Shown here: positions 34,986-42,181 of the stretch, in pieces
Numbering within the stretch: the stretch's first letter is position 1
Layout of the letters: the number at the start of each line of letters is the position of its first letter
Assembly (NCBI RefSeq): GCF_900110535.1
Contig: NZ_FOJA01000001.1
Coordinates: forward strand, 2,143,393 to 2,207,392
Direction: 5' to 3'
Source of the DNA: Halobacterium jilantaiense
GTDB taxonomy: Archaea; Halobacteriota; Halobacteria; Halobacteriales; Halobacteriaceae
Length of the DNA stretch: 64,000 nucleotides
The notes under the pieces: model-generated
Databases searched by the model: none
What the model was told of the DNA's origin: nothing
The model's input: the letters and a program-made list of their open reading frames with translations, nothing else
Made by a program: the position numbers and the translations under genes

Positions 34986-36517
34986 GCTGGTTCCGCGAGA
35001 ACTGGCGGGTCGCCACGCTCGTCGTCCTCCTGCTCGGTAGCTCCGTCGCCCTGTTCGCGCCCGGCGTCGGTGCCGGCGGTGGCGGCGGGAGCGGCCAGCA
35101 GGCCGAAGCGGCCTCCGGCCCGACGAACCTCAACTACGGGCTCGAACTCTCCGGCGGCGTCCGACTGCGGGCGACCGTCACCGGCGTCACTGCCGACGGC
35201 GTCGACGTCACTGTCGACAACGAGGGTGACATCGCCGAGGCGGTCGCTACCGCACTCGACGTCGAACGCGGCGACGTCCGCGCCCGGCCCGCCGGCGACA
35301 CCGTCGAAGTCTATCAGGACGTCGCGCCCTCGGACGTCGAGGCCGCGCTGACCGACGCCGGCTACGAGCCGGACTCCGTAGCCGTCGGCGTCACGCAGGC
35401 CACGCGGGACAACATCGTCTCCATCATCGAGTCGAAAGTCGACGCCACCGGCCTCGGCGGTGCCGACGTCTACGACATCCAGACGCAGGGCGGCGACCGC
35501 TCCCACTACGTGGTCGTCGAGGTGCCCGGCCAGAACGCCACCCAGGTCCAGGACCTCATCCGCGGCCGCGGCGAGGTCGAACTGTGGGCGTTCTACCCCG
35601 GCGAGAACGGGACGCAGACCAACACCACCGTCCTCCGCGGCGAGGAGCTCGTCGAGGTCGACCAGCCGACCCGGAACACGCGCGGCCGGCCCATCGTCCC
35701 GGTCCAGCTGAGCGAGTCCGCCGGCGAGCGCTTCGCGAGCGACATGCAGCGCCTCGGGTTCACGAGCCAGTCCGGCACCAGCAACTGCCGGTACCCGGAC
35801 GGCGGCTACTGTCTGCTGACGACTCTCGACGGCGATGTCGTCTACGACGCCAGCATGAGCCCCGACCTTGCGGCGGACCTCCGGTCGGGCACGTTCGCGA
35901 ATAACCCGACGTTCACCATCACCGCGAACTCCATGGAGGAGGCCCGCGACCTCCAGGTGAACCTTCAGGCCGGCGCGCTCCCGGCCGACCTCGTCTTCCA
36001 GGACTCCTACTACGTCTCCCCGAGCTTCGCGGACCGCTACAAGCCGCTGACGCTCGTCACCGGCATCGCGGCCGCCCTCGCGGTCGCGCTGATGGTGTTC
36101 CTCCGGTACGGCGAGGCGAAAGTCGCCCTCCCGATGGTGCTGACCGCGCTCTCCGAGGTCGTCATCCTCCTCGGGTTCGCGGCGGTGTCCGGACTCGCGC
36201 TCGACCTCTCGCACCTCGCCGGCTTCATCGCGGTGATCGGGACAGGGGTGGACGACCTCGTCATCATCGCCGACGAGGTGATGACCGAGGAGGTGTCTTC
36301 CTCGCGGGTCTTCCAGAGCCGCTTCCGGAAGGCGCTGTGGGTCATCGGCGCAGCGGCCGCCACCACCATCCTCGCGATGAGTCCGCTGGCGGTGCTCAGC
36401 CTCGGTGACCTCCGCGGGTTCGCACTCGTCACCATCCTCGGCGTGCTCGTCGGGGTCATCGTCACCCGCCCGGCGTACGGTGACGTGCTCCGGCGGCTCC
36501 TGACGGACAACCGGTAA
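34982..36517 (+). CDS. secD: Protein-export membrane protein SecD
   Basis: 511 residues, starting at an ATG that overlaps the secF stop (ATGA). One N-terminal helix, a large extracytoplasmic region (residues 35-355) beginning LNYGLELSGGVRL (the conserved D-L-x-G-G-type motif, here ELSGG), and five C-terminal helices with LAGFIAVIGTGVDDLVIIADEV (parts). Functions with SecF. Confidence 0.95.
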   Translation: MSWFRENWRVATLVVLLLGSSVALFAPGVGAGGGGGSGQQAEAASGPTNLNYGLELSGGVRLRATVTGVTADGVDVTVDNEGDIAEAVATALDVERGDVRARPAGDTVEVYQDVAPSDVEAALTDAGYEPDSVAVGVTQATRDNIVSIIESKVDATGLGGADVYDIQTQGGDRSHYVVVEVPGQNATQVQDLIRGRGEVELWAFYPGENGTQTNTTVLRGEELVEVDQPTRNTRGRPIVPVQLSESAGERFASDMQRLGFTSQSGTSNCRYPDGGYCLLTTLDGDVVYDASMSPDLAADLRSGTFANNPTFTITANSMEEARDLQVNLQAGALPADLVFQDSYYVSPSFADRYKPLTLVTGIAAALAVALMVFLRYGEAKVALPMVLTALSEVVILLGFAAVSGLALDLSHLAGFIAVIGTGVDDLVIIADEVMTEEVSSSRVFQSRFRKALWVIGAAAATTILAMSPLAVLSLGDLRGFALVTILGVLVGVIVTRPAYGDVLRRLLTDNR

Positions 36518-36583
36518 CGCGGCCGGCATCCGCTCGCCGCCGCTGTCGCTACGCTTTTCGACCTGGCCGCTCGTCGTGGACGC

Positions 36584-37642
36584 ATGTCTTCGCTTCGTCG
36601 CACGGCAGCCGCCGCCAGCGTCTCCCTGACCGGAGTGGCGGTCGTCGCCGTGATGGCCGTCCACGTCGCGACCAGCGCGCCCCCGACCTCCGGTCTCCTG
36701 CTGGCCGGATTCGGGACTCTAGTCGGGCTGGCGCTCGTCGCCGCCGGCTACGGGCTCGTCTACCTGGACGTCGCCCCCGAGCACGCGCTCCGCGTCGCGG
36801 GCTGGAACCTCCTGGGCATCCTGGTCATCGGCGCGGCGCTCGCGCTCCTGTTCGCGTACCAGGCGGCCGTCGCGTCCGTGCCGGCCGCGCCAGTCTTCTC
36901 CGGCACCGTCGTCGTCGCGGTGAGCGCCGTCGCACACGTCCTCATCGGCGTCAACGACGTGCGCCGCATCCGCGCGACCGAACTCGCCCGCGAACGACGG
37001 AAACTCGACGTGCTGTCCCGCGTGGTCCGCCACGACCTCCGGACGCTCGCCCAACTGCTGTTCAGTTACGCGAACCGCGTCGAGCCGGCCGCCGCGGGCG
37101 ACGACGACCCGGAAGCGGTCGCCGCGGCCGTCCACGGCGCGGGCGAGGAGCTCTCGGCGATTCACGACCGCAGCGGGCTCGTGCAGACGCTCGTGGACGG
37201 CGACGTCACCGCCCGCAGCGTCGACCTCTCCGCGCTCGCCGACGAGGTCGCTGCCGACGCCCGCAGCGACCACCCCGACGCCGACATCGCGGTCGACGTG
37301 CCCGACGGCGTGGCTGTCGAGGCCGGCGACTACCTCCGCGACGCGCTCGCGGAGCTCGTAGAGAACGCGTGCGAGCACCACGACGACGGTTCGCCGTCGG
37401 TCGTGCTCTCGGCGACCGTCGATGGCGGCCGCGTCGTCCTCGAAGTGGTCGACGACGGCCCCGGTATTCCGGACACCGAGACCGCAGTCGTCACCGGCGA
37501 GACCGACGTCACCCAGCTCGAACACGCCAGCGGGCTCGGGCTCTGGGTCGTACGCTGGGTCGCCGACGTCTACGGCGGTGACCTCTCTTTCGACGCCGGG
37601 GCGGACGGGACGACCGTCGCGCTCAGCCTCCGCCGGGCGTGA
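36584..37642 (+). CDS. Sensor histidine kinase with membrane N-terminus
   Basis: 352 residues. Four hydrophobic segments in the first 125 residues, then the H-box SRVVRHDLRT (His150), N-box ELVENACEHHD (Asn261), G1 DDGPGIPD (290-297) and G2 SGLGLWVV (316-323). No PAS, GAF or HAMP domain is visible, so the signal is probably sensed in the membrane part. No response regulator is adjacent, as is common in haloarchaea. Confidence 0.92.
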   Translation: MSSLRRTAAAASVSLTGVAVVAVMAVHVATSAPPTSGLLLAGFGTLVGLALVAAGYGLVYLDVAPEHALRVAGWNLLGILVIGAALALLFAYQAAVASVPAAPVFSGTVVVAVSAVAHVLIGVNDVRRIRATELARERRKLDVLSRVVRHDLRTLAQLLFSYANRVEPAAAGDDDPEAVAAAVHGAGEELSAIHDRSGLVQTLVDGDVTARSVDLSALADEVAADARSDHPDADIAVDVPDGVAVEAGDYLRDALAELVENACEHHDDGSPSVVLSATVDGGRVVLEVVDDGPGIPDTETAVVTGETDVTQLEHASGLGLWVVRWVADVYGGDLSFDAGADGTTVALSLRRA

Positions 37643-37672
37643 GCGCCGCGGTCGCGGTCCGGTCGCCGGCGC

Positions 37673-38425
37673 TCAGAAGTCGGTGAGCTTCGCCTCGGTG
37701 GCTCCCTTCGCGTCCAGCCCGAACTCCGCGAGTTCGACGAACTCCAGACCGTTGTCCCGGAGCGCGCGCCGCACGCGCTCGGAGGCCGACGGCGCGACAA
37801 GCATGCCCCGAACTTTGTCGTTCGATTCGTCGTACAGCTCCACGTAGCGTTTGAGCTGGTCGAAGTGGTTCAGCGTCGCCTGGATGCGTTTCACCTCGAC
37901 GACGACCGGCGTGCCGTCCTCGTCGACGGCGTAGAAGTCCACGAAGCCGTACTTCGTCTCGCGCTCGTGTTCGACGATGCGGAGCCCCGACTCCAGTTCC
38001 TCGGGGTTGGCCTGGATGTACTCGTGCATTTCGGCCTCCGTGCCGGACTCCTCGTAGGTCGCGCCGTCCTCGGCGTCGAACCGCGTGACACCGTAGACCT
38101 CGTGGAGCCGGGTCTCGACGCGCTCGCTGGGGTTCGTGCGCCGCGCCAGCAGGACGGCCTCGCCCTCGCTCTCGCGGGCTTCGACCGTGCCGCCGCCCGG
38201 CATCCAGTTCACGGGCTTGTGGCCCGTCGGCTGGTGGACGAGGAACGTCCCGTCCGGCTTCGCGACGAGCAGTCGGTCGCCCTCGGCGAGGTAGCCGCTC
38301 GTGCGGCCCTCGTACTCCACCTCGCAGCGCGCCTGCACGCTCAACACCGCGCCGTCCCGGAACGCCGCCTTCGCCGCCGCGACGAACGCCTCGGGGTCCG
38401 GCGCGTCCAGACTCTCTGCGGCCAT
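37673..38425 (-). CDS. nucS: Mismatch-specific endonuclease NucS
   Basis: 250 residues. N-terminal ssDNA/mismatch-binding half and a C-terminal RecB-like nuclease with VDFYAVDEDGTPVVVEVKR (Asp163, Glu177, Lys179). NucS/EndoMS cuts both strands at mismatches and stands in for MutS-MutL repair in archaea and actinobacteria. The C-terminus ends AKLTDF; NucS commonly ends in a short hydrophobic PCNA-binding tail, and Leu-Thr-Asp-Phe may be part of one. Confidence 0.94.
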   Translation of the reverse strand: MAAESLDAPDPEAFVAAAKAAFRDGAVLSVQARCEVEYEGRTSGYLAEGDRLLVAKPDGTFLVHQPTGHKPVNWMPGGGTVEARESEGEAVLLARRTNPSERVETRLHEVYGVTRFDAEDGATYEESGTEAEMHEYIQANPEELESGLRIVEHERETKYGFVDFYAVDEDGTPVVVEVKRIQATLNHFDQLKRYVELYDESNDKVRGMLVAPSASERVRRALRDNGLEFVELAEFGLDAKGATEAKLTDF

Positions 38426-38497
38426 CGTTGCCGGTCGTTGCCGCGAACCGGGGTTAAACGTGTGGATTGTGCGATTCGTCTCGCCCTCTGAGCGTGA

Positions 38498-38505
38498 GTT
38501 TAAAC
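38498..38505 (+). promoter_or_regulatory. TATA box of the NhaC-family antiporter gene
   Basis: Palindromic GTTTAAAC, 24-31 nt before the ATG at 38529. Confidence 0.6.
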
Positions 38506-38528
38506 CGCTGGAAATGAACTGGCGTTGT

Positions 38529-40130
38529 ATGTCTGAGTTCGGCGCACTCTCTGTCGTTCCGCCGTTGCTCGCCATCGCGCTCGCCATCGTCACCCGGAAG
38601 GCGGTGCTGTCGCTGTTCGTCGGCGTCTGGGCCGGCGCGGTCATCTTCACGGGCGGCGTCGGCCTCGAACAGACCTTCGACTGGATCGCTCGCTCCATCT
38701 CGCAGGTGGACGCGAACGGCGGAGACGGGTCGACGTTCCACGCCCAGATTATCATCTTCACGCTCCTGCTCGGGTCGGCCGTCGGGATGATCTGGCGGCT
38801 CGGCGGCAGCCACGCCGTCCGCGACTGGGCCATCCAGCGCATCGACAGCAAGCGCTCGGCCGGCATGGTCGCGTGGCTGCTCGGCATCCTGCTGTTCTTC
38901 GACGACTACGCCAACACCGCCGTCGTCGGCTCCACGATGAAAGACGTCTCCGACCACCTCGGCATCTCACGGGAGAAGCTCTCCTACATCGTCGACTCCA
39001 CGGCCGCCCCGGTCGCCACGCTCGGCATCTCGTCGTGGGTGGCGTTCCAGCTGTCGATGATCGACGCGGGCTACGCCGAACTCTCGCTCGCCGAGCGCCC
39101 CGGCTCGTTCGAAATCTTCCTGCAGGCGATTCCCTTCAACATGTACTCCATCCTCGCCGTCGCGATGGTCGCCATCGTCGTCCTGACCCGCCGGGACTTC
39201 GGCGAGATGCTCGGTGCCGAACACCGGGCGTCGACGACGGGTGCCGTCACGCGCGACGACGCCACCCCGATGCAGGACGTCGAGGAGGAACTCGGGGAGC
39301 CGAGCGTCGAGAACCCCAGGCTGCTGTCCTTCTTCGGCCCCATCGCCGTCCTCATCACTGTCACCCTCGCGTCCGCGCTGTACACCGGGTACACCCCCGA
39401 CGCCACCCTCTACGACATGGTCGTGGACGCCGACTACGCGCTCGCGCTCATCTTCGGGTCGTTCGCCATGGTCGTCTCCACGTACCTCCTCGGTCTGTTC
39501 TACGGCGTTCTCTCGCTCGGCGAGAGCGTCGATACCACCATCGACGGCTTCGGTATCATGCTCACCGCCGTCACCATTCTCGTGCTGGCGTGGTCCATCG
39601 GGAACGTCGTCGAAGCGCTCGGGACCGCCGACTACGTCGCGAACGTCGTCGGGGGCTTCCTGACGCCCGAACTGCTGCCCGTCGTCGTGCTGTTCACGGC
39701 CGCGTTCGTCGCGTTCTCCACGGGGAGCTCGTGGGGGACGATGAGCATCGTCACCCCCATCGCGGTGCCGGTCGCGTGGGAGCTCGCCGGCACCCACACG
39801 ATGGTGTCGGCGGTCGTCGGCGTCGTCTTCTCCGGGGCCATCTTCGGCGACCACGCCTCCCCCATCTCGGACACGACGGTGCTGTCGGCGACGTTCACCG
39901 GCGCTGACCTCATCGACCACGTCCGCACGCAGCTCTACTACGCCGTCACGGTCGTCGTCGTCGCGGCACTCCTGCTGGTCGTCTGGGGGTACACGCGCGT
40001 CACGCCGTGGCTCCTGGTGCCGGTCGGTGTCCCCGTCCTCGTCGGCCTCGTCTACGCACTCTCGGAACTGGACGCGCGCCGCCGCGGCATCGACGCCAAG
40101 CAGTCGAACGTGCCCACGTCCGACGACTAG
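38529..40130 (+). CDS. NhaC-family Na+/H+ antiporter
   Basis: 533 residues, about eleven to twelve membrane helices. Family segments include LLFFDDYANTAVVGSTMKDVSD near residue 130 (conserved FDDYAN), TGSSWGTMSIVTPIAVPV near 405 and IFGDHASPISDTTVLSAT near 440, all typical of the NhaC/YuiF group. It probably exchanges sodium for protons or couples sodium to an organic solute. Convergent with rnhB with a 4-nt CTAG overlap. The start is fixed by the TATA box. Confidence 0.88.
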   Translation: MSEFGALSVVPPLLAIALAIVTRKAVLSLFVGVWAGAVIFTGGVGLEQTFDWIARSISQVDANGGDGSTFHAQIIIFTLLLGSAVGMIWRLGGSHAVRDWAIQRIDSKRSAGMVAWLLGILLFFDDYANTAVVGSTMKDVSDHLGISREKLSYIVDSTAAPVATLGISSWVAFQLSMIDAGYAELSLAERPGSFEIFLQAIPFNMYSILAVAMVAIVVLTRRDFGEMLGAEHRASTTGAVTRDDATPMQDVEEELGEPSVENPRLLSFFGPIAVLITVTLASALYTGYTPDATLYDMVVDADYALALIFGSFAMVVSTYLLGLFYGVLSLGESVDTTIDGFGIMLTAVTILVLAWSIGNVVEALGTADYVANVVGGFLTPELLPVVVLFTAAFVAFSTGSSWGTMSIVTPIAVPVAWELAGTHTMVSAVVGVVFSGAIFGDHASPISDTTVLSATFTGADLIDHVRTQLYYAVTVVVVAALLLVVWGYTRVTPWLLVPVGVPVLVGLVYALSELDARRRGIDAKQSNVPTSDD

Positions 40131-40762
40131 AAGTCTCCGAGCGCGGACTGCTCGGCCGCCGCCAGCGCGTCCTCGCTCGTCTGCCAGGACGCCCGAGCGC
40201 AGCCCGGGAGTTCGCCGTGCTCGCGGACGTACTGCTCCAGAAAGTCTCTCGTCGTCGGGTCGCTCGGGTAGCCGGAGCCGACCTCGCCGTACTCGTCGGC
40301 GAGCGCGTCGACGTGGGCGTCCCGCGCGACCTTCGCGACGACGCTCGCCGCCGCCACGAGGTCGTACTCGTCGTCCGCGCCGTGCTCCGCGGTCACGTCC
40401 ACGTCGGCGTCGACAGCCGCCGCGACGCGCGCTCCGAACCGGGCCTCGTCAACGTCGGCGGCGTCGACGTAGCCCGCGAGGCCGTCGCTGGCGACCTGCC
40501 CGAGCGCGTCGACCTGCGCCGCGACGCCGAGCTCGTTCATGTCTGTCTCCGGGTCGTCGATACGTTCAACCGAGACTTCCGCGACCCCCACCCGCATCGA
40601 CTCGCGGATGGCCTCGTCCAGCGTCTCGCGGCGGCCGGGGGCGAGGCGCTTCGAGTCCGCGACCCCGTCGGGGAGGTCGCCGGGGTCGCCCGCCACCGCC
40701 GCCGCGAACATCGACCCCAGAACCGGCCCCTTCCCCGCCTCGTCCACGCCGAAATCCGGCAT
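40127..40762 (-). CDS. rnhB: Ribonuclease HII
   Basis: 211 residues. Cuts the RNA strand of RNA-DNA hybrids and single ribonucleotides in DNA. FGVDEAGKGPVLGSM (catalytic Asp6-Glu7), GVADSKRLAP and AASVVAKVARDAHVDALA with further acidic residues match archaeal RNase HII. Downstream of pus10 with a 1-nt gap, so probably the second gene of that operon. Confidence 0.94.
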   Translation of the reverse strand: MPDFGVDEAGKGPVLGSMFAAAVAGDPGDLPDGVADSKRLAPGRRETLDEAIRESMRVGVAEVSVERIDDPETDMNELGVAAQVDALGQVASDGLAGYVDAADVDEARFGARVAAAVDADVDVTAEHGADDEYDLVAAASVVAKVARDAHVDALADEYGEVGSGYPSDPTTRDFLEQYVREHGELPGCARASWQTSEDALAAAEQSALGDF

Positions 40763-40763
40763 C

Positions 40764-42041
40764 TCAGTGCAGATACTCGGTGTCCTCGAAGGCCTCCGCT
40801 TCGCCCTCCACGGCTACCACGTCGAGCGCGGTGACCTCGGCTCCGACGCCGAGCAGGCCCGCGAGGCTCGGATTCGTTCGCCCCTCGTCGCTGGACACGA
40901 GTTCCTTGATGTAGAGCCCGCCCTCGCCCTCGATTTCGACGGTCGCGTGCGTGTCGTCTTCGAGGTCGGCTTCGATGTCGTAGACGTCTCGCTCGCGCAC
41001 GAGGTGCGCGCGCCGGTGGTCGACCCGATTCGGGGTCTCCTGCTCGATGGTCTCGCCGTCGAGTTCGTCGATCGCGGCCTGAAGGTCGTCGTCGCTCACG
41101 GGCGCGTCGAACTCGACCTCGGCCCGGTAGCGCTTGCGGGCGTCGAGTTCCTTCACGCGCTCGACCATTCCGTAGTCAGCGACGCGCAGCCCCTCCACCT
41201 CGACCTTCCCGTCCGCGTAGTCGTTGATGGCCTCCTGGAGTTCCTCGGCGTCCGGGTGGCGGTCCTGTGGGTCCTCGACCTCCACGACGAATGGCCGGCC
41301 GGTCCCGAGCATCAGCGCGTCGATGTCCTCGCGGCCCGCGCCGTGGAACGACTCCGCCGACCCGTCCATCGCCTCGACGACGGGCGGCGCGGTCAGTTGC
41401 TCGACGCTCTCCGGGTAGAGGAAGCCGGTGCCGTCGCAGTGCGGGCACGGCGAGTCCACGAGCGTCCCCGTCCCGTTGCAGTCCGAACACGGCCACTTCG
41501 TCTGGGGAATCTCGCGGTCCAGCTTGCGGTACCGACCGTAGACGAACGCCGAGTTCACAGTCACCTCGACGGTCTCGTCTCTGACGTCGAGCACTGCGAG
41601 CACGTCCGGCCGCCCGAAGTCCACTTCCGCGCCCGTGCGGTCGCCGACGCGTTTCCCGACCTCGCGGTTGCACTCGGACTTGAACAGCTCGCCCGCATCC
41701 TCGTCCAACCCTGCTACATCGCGCAGCATCGTCTCGTTCTCCTCCACGAGCGGTGGCGCTCGCGTCCCCACCTGATACGTGTCGAAGGACACGTCCTCGA
41801 TGGCCTCGACCACGAGGTCCGCGAACTCGTCGAACCGACCCGACGCCCCCTCACACACCCAGCACGGTTCCTCGGGCTCCTCGTATGGTTCGTCGTCCTC
41901 CAGCGCCACCGCGGTCCGCAGCGCCCGCCCGCGCTCGGCGTTCGACAGCCCGAAGCTCCGCTCCGCGAAACACCGGCCCACGCAGGCGTCACAGATAGGG
42001 TCCTCCGCCAGCACCCGCCGCGCGTCCTCCAGTACAGTCAT
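40764..42041 (-). CDS. pus10: tRNA pseudouridine synthase Pus10
   Basis: 425 residues. The N-terminal THUMP-like domain carries zinc cysteines (CDACVGRC, CWVC), and there is a second pair cluster in CSDCNGTG and CPHCDGTGF. Catalytic motif GREDIDALMLGTGRPF with the nucleophilic Asp. Pus10 makes pseudouridine at positions 54 and 55 of archaeal tRNAs. The ATG at 42041 gives MTVLEDARRVL; the upstream sequence is AT-rich and promoter-like. TrmY, which methylates the same position 54, is encoded at 47052. Confidence 0.93.
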   Translation of the reverse strand: MTVLEDARRVLAEDPICDACVGRCFAERSFGLSNAERGRALRTAVALEDDEPYEEPEEPCWVCEGASGRFDEFADLVVEAIEDVSFDTYQVGTRAPPLVEENETMLRDVAGLDEDAGELFKSECNREVGKRVGDRTGAEVDFGRPDVLAVLDVRDETVEVTVNSAFVYGRYRKLDREIPQTKWPCSDCNGTGTLVDSPCPHCDGTGFLYPESVEQLTAPPVVEAMDGSAESFHGAGREDIDALMLGTGRPFVVEVEDPQDRHPDAEELQEAINDYADGKVEVEGLRVADYGMVERVKELDARKRYRAEVEFDAPVSDDDLQAAIDELDGETIEQETPNRVDHRRAHLVRERDVYDIEADLEDDTHATVEIEGEGGLYIKELVSSDEGRTNPSLAGLLGVGAEVTALDVVAVEGEAEAFEDTEYLH

Positions 42042-42119
42042 GTGCGTGTTCTCGGGGGCGCACGGTACGTATGCTTCGGTCCGCGAGTCGACGCCGCGCC
42101 CCATCACACACATTAAATA

Positions 42120-42181
42120 CACAACTGGAATAAATTGAATTTAGAAACTACTATTAGAACTGGAACTTAGCTATTTTTTGC
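42120..42181 (+). promoter_or_regulatory. AT-rich promoter region of the halocin-C8-like precursor gene
   Basis: The 60 nt before the ATG at 42182 are strikingly AT-rich for this genome. They hold two direct copies of AACTGGAA (42123-42130 and 42158-42165, 35 nt apart), a TACTATTAG element at about 42148-42156 in TATA position, and a T6 run at 42174-42179. This is the pattern expected of a regulated accessory gene. Confidence 0.55.

Noticed and set aside
36584-37642. Two-component system with a cognate response regulator nearby
   Set aside because: nucS and secD flank the kinase; no receiver-domain gene is within reach.
42104-42122. Longer N-terminus for Pus10 starting in the AT-rich region
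   Set aside because: Those codons lie in the promoter-like sequence and do not resemble the Pus10 N-terminus; the ATG at 42041 does.
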